A stretch of DNA of 64,000 nt from NCBI GenBank assembly GCA_947502635.1, contig CANNAN010000004.1, forward strand, positions 1-64,000. Direction: 5' to 3'. Positions 38,629 through 48,371 of the stretch are shown here, piece by piece; position 1 is the first letter of the stretch; every line of letters begins with the position of its first letter. The notes under the pieces are model-generated. The model made no database searches, was not told the origin of the DNA, and saw nothing but the letters and a program-made list of their open reading frames with translations. Source of the DNA: an uncultured Flavobacteriaceae bacterium (GTDB taxonomy: Bacteria; Bacteroidota; Bacteroidia; Flavobacteriales; Flavobacteriaceae). The translations under genes were made by a program, and so were the position numbers.

Positions 38629-38972
38629 TTGAACGCCCAAATTTAAGTATAACCTTGTCTGCTACAGATATTATTCGTTTTCTATATTTGAATAGTCTGT
38701 AAAATACTTTCTGATTATAGGAAAACATTAAAAAGCATACCTATTTCAAGGATTACAATAGTCTTCAATACTTTAGCTAAAACTGTCAGAGCATTAATAA
38801 AACAGATAATTAACAGATAGTGATAGTTAATATTGTTGGTTTTTGAAATAGTAGTTAGTTATTTCTTTAAAAATCTACCTTAAAGTCTTTTTATCTTCTC
38901 TTTAAAAGTGTTAATTTGGCATTATTATTAGTATAAATTTAATAACTATTAATGCCTCTAATTCTTTCTTTT
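38629..38972. other. Gene-free stretch
   Basis: AT-rich sequence with no terminator, repeat or ORF that I could support. It probably contains the promoter of the GH3 fusion gene. Confidence 0.5.
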
Positions 38973-41891
38973 ATGCGCCATATTTTTTTTATAGGAATAT
39001 CCTTTTTTACAATCTTTTCTATGTTCAGTCAAGTGACTAAAAATCCATTATTAGCTGATGATGCAGTAGCTCAGCAAAAATGGGTAGATAGTATCTACGA
39101 CTCTATGACTTTAGCAGAAAAAGTGGGACAACTATATATGGTACAAGTTATGTCTGAGCAGGACGCCGTTTCAAAAAATAAAATCGTTCAGTTAATTAAA
39201 GATTATCATATTGGTGGTTTAATTTATTCGAATGGTGGACCAGTTAGGCAAGCTCAATTAAATAATGAATTGCAATCCTTTTCAAAAACACCATTGTTAG
39301 TTGGAATGGATGCAGAGTGGGGGCTTAGCATGCGATTAGATTCTACGTATGCTTTTCCGTGGAATATGACGCTAGGTGCTATAAAAGATAATGATCTTAT
39401 AGAGCAAACAGGAAAAAAGATAGGCGAACATTGTAAGCGTTTAGGGGTTCATTTTAATTTTGCTCCTGTAGTAGATATTAATACAAATCCTAAAAATCCT
39501 ATTATAGGAAATCGATCTTTTGGTGAAGATCGTGATAATGTCACTGAAAAAGCCTTAGCTTTTATGCGGGGTATGCAAGGAGCAGGCGTTTTAGCTAATG
39601 CAAAGCATTTTCCTGGCCATGGAGATACAGACCAAGATTCGCACGAAACATTACCAACTATAAATTTTAATGAAAAACGCATCGACTCTATTGAGTTGTA
39701 TCCTTATAAAAAGCTTATTAAAGAGGGGGTGTCTAGTGTTATGGTGGCACATTTAAATGTACCTAGTTTAGAATCTCGCTTAGGGTATCCATCTTCATTA
39801 TCAAAACATATCGTTACAGATATTTTAAAAGATTCTCTAGGATTTCAAGGGCTTATATTTACAGACGCACTAACCATGAAAGGTGCGGCGAACTTTAGTG
39901 AAACAGGCGCTATAGATTTAGCAGCTTTTAATGCTGGGAATGATGTCATGTTAATGTCTGAAGATGTTGGTATAGGTGTTTCTAAAATTATAGAAGCTTG
40001 TAATAAAGGAGATATTACAGAAGAACGTTTAGCATATTCGGTTAAAAAGATATTACAGGCTAAATATAAAGTAGGATTACATAATTATGAACCTATTGGG
40101 CTCTATAATTTACCTAAAGATTTAAATAGACTTGAAGACGATATTTTATATGAAGAATTGATTGAAAATGCTATAACTATTGTAAAGAATGATAAACAGT
40201 TTATACCTTTAAGGCAATTAGAAACGAAAACGGTTGCCTATATAAATATGGGAGATGATAGTGGTTCCGTGTTTTTTAATGAATTAAAAAAATATACGAA
40301 GGTACATCATATTACAGCAAATAATTTAGACGAATTAATTAAAAAACTTCAAGTATATAACACGGTCATTGTTGGATTGCATCGCTCAAATGATAGTCCG
40401 TGGAAAGACTATAAATTCACCAATAAAGAAATCGTTTGGTTACAAGAAATAGCCCGAACGCATACTGTAATTTTAGATGCTTTTGTTAAGCCGTATGCGC
40501 TTTCAGAATTAAAAAGTATTGAGAATATAGATGGAATTGTAGTCAGTTATCAAAATAGTGATATAGCACAACGAAAATCGGCACAACTTATTTTTGGTGC
40601 TATTGCAGCCAAAGGGCATTTACCTGTATCAGTTGGAGAATTTTTTAAAGTTAATGATGGGTATCATGTTAATGCAATCAAAAGATTAGGCTATACTATT
40701 CCAGAACGTGTTGGGATGGATTCTAAAAAGCTAAAACGTGTAGATTCGGTTGCACAATATGCCGTAAAACATAAAATGACACCTGGTATTCAATTATTAA
40801 TTGCAAGAAAAGGACAAGTTATTTACAATAAGAACTTTGGTAAACATACCTACAAAGGAAAAAACAAAGTAGAATTTGATGATATATACGATGTCGCATC
40901 TTTAACCAAGATATTAGCAACATTACCATTAATGATGGAATTGGAAGAGACAGGTATTGTATCATTAAATACTAAGCTTTCAAAAATGTTACCTGAATAT
41001 AAAGGCTCTAATAAAGAGGATATAACAATTAAAAGTATGCTATCTCACTATGCTAGATTAAGACCATGGGAGCCATTTTACTACCATACTTTAGATACAG
41101 TGACTAAACGTCCAAGTAAAAAATATTATAGAGGTAAAAAAATTGGTAAATTTAATATAGAAGTTACCAAGAATTTGTTTTTACGTTCTGATTATAAGGA
41201 TTCTATAAATGGTATTATTAAGGATTCAGAATTATTAGATAGACTGCGATATAGATATAGTGACTTTCCATATTATATTTTAAAGAAATTTATAGAAACT
41301 CATTACGACAAAACACTTGATAAATTAGTGCAAGATCATTTTTATCAATCATTAGGAGCTAATAATACATTGTATAATCCATATCATAAAATAAGTAATA
41401 AAAAGATCGTTCCTACAGAAGAGGATGATTATTATAGATACCAAAAAGTACATGGTTATGTCCATGACATGGGAGCAGCAATGCAAAATGGAATTGGAGG
41501 CCATGCAGGTATTTTTAGTAATGCAAATGATGTAGCAAAAATTTTGCAGATGTATTTGCAAAAAGGGTTTTATGGTGGTAAGCGCTATTTAAAATCAGAA
41601 ACTATTGATAAATTTAATACTTGCTATTATTGTGGAAAAGGAAATAGGAGAGGGGTCGGATTTGACAAACCACAATTAGGAGAAGCAGGACCAACATGTG
41701 GGTGTATTTCTAGAACAAGTTTTGGACATTCGGGGTTTACGGGAACATATGCTTGGGCAGATCCTGAAGAAGAGATCGTTTATATCTTTTTAGCCAATAG
41801 AACTTATCCTAAAGCAGGTAAAAATTTATTGTTAAAGGAGAATATTAGAACAGAAATACAGCGCTTAATTTACGAAGCGATAATTGAATAA
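38973..41891 (+). CDS. GH3-family glycosidase fused to a serine hydrolase (beta-lactamase-type) domain
   Basis: Start at the second Met of the ORF track (MRHIFFIGISFFTIF), which gives a signal peptide. Met at 38952 is an alternative. The N-terminal half is glycoside hydrolase family 3 (about residues 30-370): VGQLYMVQ, FAPVVDINTNPKNPI, KHFPGHGDTDQDSHETLP and the nucleophile region FTDALTMKGA, the NagZ-like set. A further domain leads to a class C-like serine hydrolase (about 590-970), with SLTK, YSD and HSGFTGTYAW. Such fusions are known in Bacteroidetes and may recycle cell-wall sugars; the substrate is inferred. Confidence 0.95.
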   Translation: MRHIFFIGISFFTIFSMFSQVTKNPLLADDAVAQQKWVDSIYDSMTLAEKVGQLYMVQVMSEQDAVSKNKIVQLIKDYHIGGLIYSNGGPVRQAQLNNELQSFSKTPLLVGMDAEWGLSMRLDSTYAFPWNMTLGAIKDNDLIEQTGKKIGEHCKRLGVHFNFAPVVDINTNPKNPIIGNRSFGEDRDNVTEKALAFMRGMQGAGVLANAKHFPGHGDTDQDSHETLPTINFNEKRIDSIELYPYKKLIKEGVSSVMVAHLNVPSLESRLGYPSSLSKHIVTDILKDSLGFQGLIFTDALTMKGAANFSETGAIDLAAFNAGNDVMLMSEDVGIGVSKIIEACNKGDITEERLAYSVKKILQAKYKVGLHNYEPIGLYNLPKDLNRLEDDILYEELIENAITIVKNDKQFIPLRQLETKTVAYINMGDDSGSVFFNELKKYTKVHHITANNLDELIKKLQVYNTVIVGLHRSNDSPWKDYKFTNKEIVWLQEIARTHTVILDAFVKPYALSELKSIENIDGIVVSYQNSDIAQRKSAQLIFGAIAAKGHLPVSVGEFFKVNDGYHVNAIKRLGYTIPERVGMDSKKLKRVDSVAQYAVKHKMTPGIQLLIARKGQVIYNKNFGKHTYKGKNKVEFDDIYDVASLTKILATLPLMMELEETGIVSLNTKLSKMLPEYKGSNKEDITIKSMLSHYARLRPWEPFYYHTLDTVTKRPSKKYYRGKKIGKFNIEVTKNLFLRSDYKDSINGIIKDSELLDRLRYRYSDFPYYILKKFIETHYDKTLDKLVQDHFYQSLGANNTLYNPYHKISNKKIVPTEEDDYYRYQKVHGYVHDMGAAMQNGIGGHAGIFSNANDVAKILQMYLQKGFYGGKRYLKSETIDKFNTCYYCGKGNRRGVGFDKPQLGEAGPTCGCISRTSFGHSGFTGTYAWADPEEEIVYIFLANRTYPKAGKNLLLKENIRTEIQRLIYEAIIE

Positions 41892-41990
41892 AGAGAGAAG
41901 AATAAAGATAAAAGAGAAACCTGATGTTTAGAGCATGAAGTATTTTCTTTTGTCTATAACCGATTCTCTTAAATTTAGAATAAATTTAGA

Positions 41991-43127
41991 ATGAAAATAG
42001 GAATTGTTTGCTATCCAACATTTGGAGGAAGTGGTGTTGTAGCCACAGAGCTTGGTTTAGAATTGTCTAAACGCGGGCATGAAGTACACTTTATTACATA
42101 CAATCAACCCGTGCGATTGGAATTGCTAAGTAATAATGTACATTACCATGAGGTAAATGTTCCAGAATATCCATTGTTCCACTATCAACCCTATGAATTG
42201 GCTTTGTCTAGTAAACTTGTAGATATGGTGAAGCTTCATAAAATAGAGATTCTTCATGTGCATTATGCAATTCCTCATGCTTATGCTGCTTATATGGCTA
42301 AAAAAATGTTGCAAGAAGAAGGTATTTATGTACCCATAGTAACCACCTTACATGGTACAGATATCACTCTTGTAGGTAGCCATCCCTTTTATAAACCAGC
42401 AGTCGCATTTAGTATTAATAAATCGGATGCAGTAACAGCAGTGTCACAAAGTTTAAAAGACGATACCTTGCGATTGTTTGATATTAAAAATGATATCCAT
42501 GTAGTACCTAATTTTATCGATTTGGATAAATATAAACATGATTTTACAGATTGTCAGCGCGCGATGATGGCCAATGATAATGAAAGGATCATAACGCATA
42601 TTAGTAACTTACGCCCTGTAAAACGCGCACAGGATGTTATCTCTATTTTTTATAATATTCAAAAAGAAATGCCCGCAAAACTTATGCTAGTAGGAGAAGG
42701 TCCTGAGCGTGAAAAAATAGAGTCTCGTTGTCAGGAATTAGGAATTTTGGATAAAGTCGTATTCTTCGGAAAAAGTAATGAGATAGACAAAATATTATGT
42801 TTTAGCGATTTGTTCTTACTACCTTCACAAACAGAGAGTTTTGGATTGGCAGCATTAGAAGCTATGGCATCTTGTGTCCCAGTTATATCAAGTAATACAG
42901 GAGGTATTCCAGAGGTGAATTCTCATGGAGTTTCTGGGTTTTTAAGCCATGTAGGCGATGTAGAGGATATGACTAAAAATGCACTTCATATTTTAAGTGA
43001 TGAAGATCGTTTGCAGACCTTTAAAGATAATGCGAGGAAAGAAGCTTTAAAATTCGATTTGCATGCCATTGTACCGCAGTATGAAGCTATTTATGAAGAT
43101 ACTTTAACTAAGTGTTTGGTGTTGTAA
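41991..43127 (+). CDS. bshA: N-acetyl-alpha-D-glucosaminyl L-malate synthase BshA
   Basis: The 378-residue GT4 glycosyltransferase makes GlcNAc-malate, the first step of bacillithiol synthesis. Blocks recognised are MKIGIVCYPTFGGSGVVATE, LELSKRGHEVHFIT, HVHYAIPHAYAAYMAK, TLHGTDITLVGSHP, and the C-terminal E-x7-E region SQTESFGLAALEAMAS. BshB and BshC are not in this window. The full-length ORF and the strong first block make the call specific. Confidence 0.94.
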   Translation: MKIGIVCYPTFGGSGVVATELGLELSKRGHEVHFITYNQPVRLELLSNNVHYHEVNVPEYPLFHYQPYELALSSKLVDMVKLHKIEILHVHYAIPHAYAAYMAKKMLQEEGIYVPIVTTLHGTDITLVGSHPFYKPAVAFSINKSDAVTAVSQSLKDDTLRLFDIKNDIHVVPNFIDLDKYKHDFTDCQRAMMANDNERIITHISNLRPVKRAQDVISIFYNIQKEMPAKLMLVGEGPEREKIESRCQELGILDKVVFFGKSNEIDKILCFSDLFLLPSQTESFGLAALEAMASCVPVISSNTGGIPEVNSHGVSGFLSHVGDVEDMTKNALHILSDEDRLQTFKDNARKEALKFDLHAIVPQYEAIYEDTLTKCLVL

Positions 43128-43187
43128 TGTGCACTAGTTATTGTTTACTCTCATTAATTTCATTTTAGAACGGTAAAATAATTTCAC

Positions 43188-43216
43188 AAAAAAAGCGCCT
43201 ATTAGGCGCTTTATAT
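43188..43216 (-). terminator. Rho-independent terminator after the outer membrane protein gene
   Basis: On the minus strand AAAGCGCC-TAAT-AGGCGCTTT is followed by seven Ts. It sits just after the stop of the outer membrane protein and also lies beyond the convergent bshA stop, so it could serve both, though the T tract favours the minus strand. Confidence 0.85.
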
Positions 43217-43231
43217 ATATGTTTTTATAGT

Positions 43232-43723
43232 TTAGAATTGATAACGAATACCTAAAGCAATATCAAAATCTAAGTCGTTATTGTTGTAAACGTCATCTCC
43301 AAAACCAATTTCTGGTCTGAAGTCTAACGATATTAATAATGGAATTTCAAAATTATATTCAATACCAATATCACCAGCAGCAAAAACAAATGTGTCAGAG
43401 ACCTTTCTTCCACCTGGAAGATCAAAACTAAAAGAACCTATGCCTCCACCAGCACCTACATACCAGTTAAAAGACCCATCTAAAGGAAATAGCCATTGGT
43501 ACAGTCCTGCAAGTTTAAAGCCATCATAATTATCTCCATCTCTCCAACCTAAGTCAAATTCTAGCCTATTGTTGTCACCTAAAGCACGTTGATAAGATAC
43601 TTCTGCACCAAATCCGTCGCTGTCACCAAGCCGCAATCCAATAGCATTATCTGAAATACTTTGAGCACTTGAGGTAAAAGTAAATCCTAAAATAGCAACT
43701 GATAATAAAAATAATTTCTTCAT
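43232..43723 (-). CDS. Small outer-membrane beta-barrel protein
   Basis: The 163-residue protein has a signal peptide ending at TSSAQS (about residue 21). The remainder alternates strands rich in Gly, Phe and Tyr, ending with IALGIRYQF, a C-terminal Phe typical for barrel insertion. This resembles OmpX/OmpA-like small barrels of the PF13505 class. It has its own terminator and is divergent from the FAD/FeS gene. Confidence 0.85.
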   Translation of the reverse strand: MKKLFLLSVAILGFTFTSSAQSISDNAIGLRLGDSDGFGAEVSYQRALGDNNRLEFDLGWRDGDNYDGFKLAGLYQWLFPLDGSFNWYVGAGGGIGSFSFDLPGGRKVSDTFVFAAGDIGIEYNFEIPLLISLDFRPEIGFGDDVYNNNDLDFDIALGIRYQF

Positions 43724-43870
43724 AAGTTTAAAGTTTAGTTTGATTAATGATATACGATATTTTTCGTAAAAAAGATTTTTCTATTAATATTTGATTCGTT
43801 AAACAAAAATAACGCCAAAATTGTATTTATATTTAACAACTTTTTAGATTTATAAACATAATTATTAAAC

Positions 43871-46798
43871 ATGAGGCTGACTCCACATTTTCAGGTATTA
43901 AAAGAAAAGCTTTCAGGCGAGCTATATTATGACGATTTAATAAAGTCTATATATGCTACAGATGCTTCTGTATATAGAATATTGCCATTGGCTGTAGCGT
44001 ACCCTAAAAATGGAGAAGATATAAAGCTACTAGTTGCTTTTGCTAAAACGCATAAAACGTCTTTAATTCCAAGAACAGCGGGGACGTCTCTAGCAGGTCA
44101 ATGCGTCGGGGAAGGTATCGTGGTAGATGTGTCCAAATATTTTACTAAGATTTTAGACCTTAATGAAAAAGAACAAACGGTTACTGTTCAACCTGGCGTT
44201 GTAAGAGATGGATTAAATAACTATTTAAAACCTTTTGGTTTATTTTTTGGTCCCAATACATCCACTTCTAATCGGTGTATGATAGGAGGGATGGTTGGCA
44301 ATAACTCTTCGGGAACGACGTCCATACAATATGGTGTAACACGAGATAAAGTTCTAGCCTTAGAAACTGTTTTAAGCGATGGTAGCCATGCTGTTTTTGG
44401 TGAAGTAACTTCAGAAGAGTTTATTGATAAAACAAAGGAAAATTCATTAGAAGGCCATATTTATAAAACTATGCATTCAGAGCTTATTTCTGAATCTGTT
44501 CAAAAAAACATTATTGATAATTTCCCAAAGCCTGAGATTCATAGAAGAAATACAGGCTATGCTATAGATGAATTGATCAAATCTGATGTATTTACTAATA
44601 CTACAGAAAAGTTTAATATGTGTAAATTGCTTTCAGGAAGTGAAGGAACTTTGGCTTTTACTACACAAATTACTTTAAAATTGGACAAACTTCCTCCCCA
44701 GGAAGTTGCCATGGTAGCAGCACATTTTGATAGTATAGAAAAATGCTTAAAAGCAGTTGAACCTGTTATGAAACATAATTTGTACACCTGTGAGATGATG
44801 GATAAGACCATTTTAGATTGTACAAAGCATAATAAAACACAGCAAGAAAACAGACTTTTTATAGAAGGTGATCCTAAAGCTATTTTAATGTGTGAGGTTA
44901 GGGCGGATAATGAGAATGATGTAGATGGTTTAGTTAAAAGCCTACAGAAAGAAATAATGTCTTCGGGTTTAAGTTATGCATTCCCAATTCTTAATGGTGA
45001 AGATATTGGCAAAGCAAATAATTTACGAAGTGCTGGATTAGGGCTTTTAGGAAATATTGTTGGAGATAAAAAAGGAGTGGCTTGTATTGAAGATACAGCA
45101 ATCGCATTACCAGATTTATCCAATTACATTATGGATTTTGAAAAACTCATGACAGGTTATAATCAAGAGGCTATATATTACGCACATGCTGGTGCTGGTG
45201 AAATTCATTTACGTCCAATTTTAGATTTAAAAAAACAAACAGATGTTGCCTTGTTTAGAAAAATAACAACAGATGTAGCGCATTTGGTGAAGAGATATAA
45301 AGGGGCCATGAGTGGAGAGCATGGAGATGGTATTGTACGTTCTGAGTTTATTTCAATGATGATTGGTGATGAAAATTATAGTATACTAAAACGAATAAAA
45401 AAAGCTTTCGATCCTGATGCTATTTTCAATCCAGACAAGATTGTTGATCCGCTTCCAATGGATGCCTCATTACGTTATGTTCCTAACAGAAAAGAACCAG
45501 AAATAGATACCTTACTCGATTTTTCAAAATCGCAAGGTATATTACGCGAAGCTGAAAAGTGCAACGGTTCTGGAGATTGTAGAAAACTTCCTGAATTTGG
45601 GGGAACTATGTGTCCGAGTTATCGAGCTACCAGAAATGAAAAGGATACCACGCGGGCCAGAGCCAATGCCTTACGTGAGTTTTTAACGAATTCTGATAAA
45701 ACAAATAAATTTGATCATAAGGAATTGAAAACCGTTTTCGATTTATGTTTAAGTTGCAAAGCATGTGCTAGTGAATGTCCTAGTAGTGTAGATGTTGCAA
45801 GTTTAAAGGCCGAATTTCAATACCAATATCAAAAAGCAAATGGGATATCGCTAAGAACAAGACTGTTTGCTTATAATAATAAATTAAATAGGTTGGGAAG
45901 TAAGCTTCCTAAACTTACTAATTTTATGTTTTCTAATGGTATGACTTCTTCTGCTTTAAAAAAATCCCTTGGGATTGCTAAGGAAAGAAGCTTACCTTTA
46001 ATTTCAAAGCGTAGTTTGAATTTTTATTATAAAAATTTCAAAGCAACAAATGATAGAGATAATTATATTAAAAGCGTGTATTTGTTTAATGATGAATTTA
46101 CCAATCATATGGATACTCAAATAGGCATGGATGCACTGGAGCTTTTAAAAGGACTCAATTACTTTGTAGAAGTGATTGATAATGTTGAATCTGGGCGTGC
46201 ATTTTTATCTAAAGGTTTATTGGAACAAGCTAAAGGTTTTGCCAATAAAAACGTAGCAATTTTTAAAGATAAGATTTCAGAAAAGACACCATTAATAGGG
46301 ATTGAGCCGTCTGCTATTTTTACTTTTAAAGATGAATATTTAAAATTGGCAGACGATAAAATCTCCGCAGAAAATATAGCCAAATCTACTTTTTTAATAG
46401 AAGAATTCATTCAGCAAGAAATAGATTTAGGTAATATAACACAAGAACAATTTACGTTACAAGAAAAGACTATTAAGTTTCATGGGCATTGTTATCAAAA
46501 GGCAATGAGTAACCAATTATCCAGTTTTGCTGTTTTAAACTTGCCAAAAAATTATAAAGTCACTATTATACCGAGTGGCTGTTGTGGTATGGCAGGAAGT
46601 TTTGGTTACGAAAAAGAACATTATAAAGTAAGTATGCAAATAGGAGGGCAAACCTTATTCCCAGCAGTTAAAAAAGCGCCAGAAGACACCGTTATTTCGG
46701 CAAATGGAACCAGTTGCAGACACCAAATAAAAGATGGGACACAACGAGAAGCAAAACATCCTATTACTATTTTAAAAGAAGCCTTAAAAGAGGCTTAG
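43871..46798 (+). CDS. FAD-binding and (Fe-S)-binding dehydrogenase (GlcD/GlcF-like fusion)
   Basis: The 975-residue protein fuses an FAD-linked oxidase half (residues about 1-530; RTAGTSLAGQCVGEGIVVDV, GMVGNNSSGTTSIQYG, GEHGDGIVRSE) to an iron-sulfur half (about 560-975; CNGSGDCRK, CLSCKACASECPSSVD, and the late CCG-type SGCCGMAGSFGYEKEH). It matches the YdiJ-type D-2-hydroxyacid dehydrogenases, which pass electrons to the quinone pool or a soluble partner. The exact substrate is not fixed. It runs alone, divergent from the outer membrane protein. Confidence 0.94.
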   Translation: MRLTPHFQVLKEKLSGELYYDDLIKSIYATDASVYRILPLAVAYPKNGEDIKLLVAFAKTHKTSLIPRTAGTSLAGQCVGEGIVVDVSKYFTKILDLNEKEQTVTVQPGVVRDGLNNYLKPFGLFFGPNTSTSNRCMIGGMVGNNSSGTTSIQYGVTRDKVLALETVLSDGSHAVFGEVTSEEFIDKTKENSLEGHIYKTMHSELISESVQKNIIDNFPKPEIHRRNTGYAIDELIKSDVFTNTTEKFNMCKLLSGSEGTLAFTTQITLKLDKLPPQEVAMVAAHFDSIEKCLKAVEPVMKHNLYTCEMMDKTILDCTKHNKTQQENRLFIEGDPKAILMCEVRADNENDVDGLVKSLQKEIMSSGLSYAFPILNGEDIGKANNLRSAGLGLLGNIVGDKKGVACIEDTAIALPDLSNYIMDFEKLMTGYNQEAIYYAHAGAGEIHLRPILDLKKQTDVALFRKITTDVAHLVKRYKGAMSGEHGDGIVRSEFISMMIGDENYSILKRIKKAFDPDAIFNPDKIVDPLPMDASLRYVPNRKEPEIDTLLDFSKSQGILREAEKCNGSGDCRKLPEFGGTMCPSYRATRNEKDTTRARANALREFLTNSDKTNKFDHKELKTVFDLCLSCKACASECPSSVDVASLKAEFQYQYQKANGISLRTRLFAYNNKLNRLGSKLPKLTNFMFSNGMTSSALKKSLGIAKERSLPLISKRSLNFYYKNFKATNDRDNYIKSVYLFNDEFTNHMDTQIGMDALELLKGLNYFVEVIDNVESGRAFLSKGLLEQAKGFANKNVAIFKDKISEKTPLIGIEPSAIFTFKDEYLKLADDKISAENIAKSTFLIEEFIQQEIDLGNITQEQFTLQEKTIKFHGHCYQKAMSNQLSSFAVLNLPKNYKVTIIPSGCCGMAGSFGYEKEHYKVSMQIGGQTLFPAVKKAPEDTVISANGTSCRHQIKDGTQREAKHPITILKEALKEA

Positions 46799-46884
46799 CA
46801 TTGTAAGTAAAAGAGGAAAGTGTTCTATTTTGTCACATAGAACGCAATGGTATTGGACTCTTAGCACTTGTTTCTGCGACATTT

Positions 46885-47991
46885 TTATTTAATAAGCTCA
46901 AAACCCAATATATCCAACTCTTTGCCATTTATAATAATAGAAACTTGATGACTTCCAATATGAAACTTACGAGTTGTAATAACTTTAAATGATTGTTTTC
47001 TATTAATAACCGTAGTTGAGTTTTCAGGATAGTCCCTTTCGCTTATTTTAAAGACCTTTCTCGATAAAGAACCATTCGCTTTTTGATAGTAAAGCCCGTA
47101 TTCTAATCGAATTTTAGATGTCTTTTGGCTCGTATTGGCGAGTTTAAAAGTGAATTCTACAGCATCTCCAATTTTAACTTTTGGTGTCAGGATTATAAAA
47201 TCGGTTATTTTTATATTATCAATGTTTTCAAACCCAAATAATGTCATCGCTTCTGTATTACCTTGTTTTAAAAGTGTTCTGCAAGCATGTTTAATTAACC
47301 AATTGGTCTCATTGGTTTTACCGTGCCATTTTTTAACAAGGTTGATAACGGTTTCTGGATTATCTTTAGAGATATCGTTTAAATTATTTGCAACACTTCT
47401 TCGTACGTACTCAGAAGGATCATTTTTCAATTTTTTAAGAATAGGGATAATAGGGTTGGGGTTGATTTTTAATGAAGGAATTGCCATTACCCAAGGAAGT
47501 CTTGGTCTACACCCTTCTGTTGCCAGTCGTCTAACAGAAGGATGTTTGTGATTTGACCAAAGTAGCATCTGTTTTATCGTATTATCCTGATATTTTATTA
47601 TAAAAGGTCTAATAGCAAATTCGCAACTCACAAATTGTGTTATAGTTTCAATTGCTTTTATGGACACTTCATAATGATCTAAACCGAAAATTTCCACAAA
47701 ATCTGGAAGAAATATATATTCCAAATTATCTGGCTTAACACCGTTTTTTTCTAATACAGGGATAAGTTTTAATATCGTTTCGATATTTAGATTGAAATTA
47801 TCTGACAAATGATTTTTAAGTACCATTGTAATATGACGCATGCGCTGTTTTAGCGCTTTGTTTCCCCATTCATTATCATATACATCCTTTAAGAAAGCTG
47901 CTTCGTTAAAATTAGGAACAACTTCTTGAACAGAAGTCGTAAAGCAATCAAAGAATTTAGTATTGTATATATTTTTGAGTAATTCTGCCAT
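46885..47991 (-). CDS. AlkD-like DNA alkylation repair protein with C-terminal beta domain
   Basis: Residues about 1-255 are HEAT-like helical repeats of the AlkD class (MRHITMVLKNHLSDNFNLNI, RRLATEGCRPRLPWVMAIPS, VRRSVANNLNDISKDNPETV), which in characterised members are alkyl-base DNA glycosylases. The last 100 residues look like an Ig-like beta sandwich (VKIGDAVEFTFKLANTSQKT, IIINGKELDILGFELI). The catalytic Asp of AlkD cannot be assigned with confidence. It lies upstream of the 71-residue protein gene on the same strand. Confidence 0.85.
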   Translation of the reverse strand: MAELLKNIYNTKFFDCFTTSVQEVVPNFNEAAFLKDVYDNEWGNKALKQRMRHITMVLKNHLSDNFNLNIETILKLIPVLEKNGVKPDNLEYIFLPDFVEIFGLDHYEVSIKAIETITQFVSCEFAIRPFIIKYQDNTIKQMLLWSNHKHPSVRRLATEGCRPRLPWVMAIPSLKINPNPIIPILKKLKNDPSEYVRRSVANNLNDISKDNPETVINLVKKWHGKTNETNWLIKHACRTLLKQGNTEAMTLFGFENIDNIKITDFIILTPKVKIGDAVEFTFKLANTSQKTSKIRLEYGLYYQKANGSLSRKVFKISERDYPENSTTVINRKQSFKVITTRKFHIGSHQVSIIINGKELDILGFELIK

Positions 47992-48015
47992 TTTGTTTTT
48001 TATATTTTACAGATA

Positions 48016-48231
48016 TTAGACTAAGTTTTGACAATAAACATTGATTTCATTTAGCAAATCTATAATATTTGATTCCAACATATTTTCTGTGGCCTCGATT
48101 CTTAAAACTTTATCTATATCTTCCATGTCAATAGACCAACGATCTATTTCTGGTATTTCAGAAAAAAAGTTGTTTACAGTGGCTAGTTTTTGGTGGTTAT
48201 TAATGTTTGTTTTAAAGACTAAAATATTCAT
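48016..48231 (-). CDS. Small ferredoxin-fold-like protein (HMA-like without CxxC)
   Basis: The 71-residue protein (MNILVFKTNINNHQKLATVN) has alternating strand/helix character like heavy-metal-associated domains, but the metal-binding CxxC is absent. Cysteine occurs only once, near the C-terminus (YCQNLV). Function is unknown. It sits 24 bp from the AlkD-like gene on the same strand. The overlapping plus-strand ORF at 48041 is a shadow. Confidence 0.7.
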   Translation of the reverse strand: MNILVFKTNINNHQKLATVNNFFSEIPEIDRWSIDMEDIDKVLRIEATENMLESNIIDLLNEINVYCQNLV

Positions 48232-48277
48232 TTTGTATTACTATTAGTTGATACTTTTAAAAGATTTTTTAGTTAGG

Positions 48278-48328
48278 GCGCAATCGAGATGTATAGTTAA
48301 CACTACCTAAAAGAATACACGATTGCGC
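48278..48328. other. Imperfect hairpin
   Basis: GCGCAATCG pairs with CGATTGCGC across a 33-base spacer, with further partial pairing inside (GATGTAT and ATACAC). No T tract follows on either strand. It lies between the lipoprotein and the 71-residue protein gene. Confidence 0.4.
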
Positions 48329-48371
48329 TCAAACAGACTTGAGGATTATTTATAAATTTCTGTTTATAATA

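Noticed and set aside
48041-48247. Plus-strand 68-residue ORF
   Set aside because: Antisense to the 71-residue conserved small protein, which has the better coding character.
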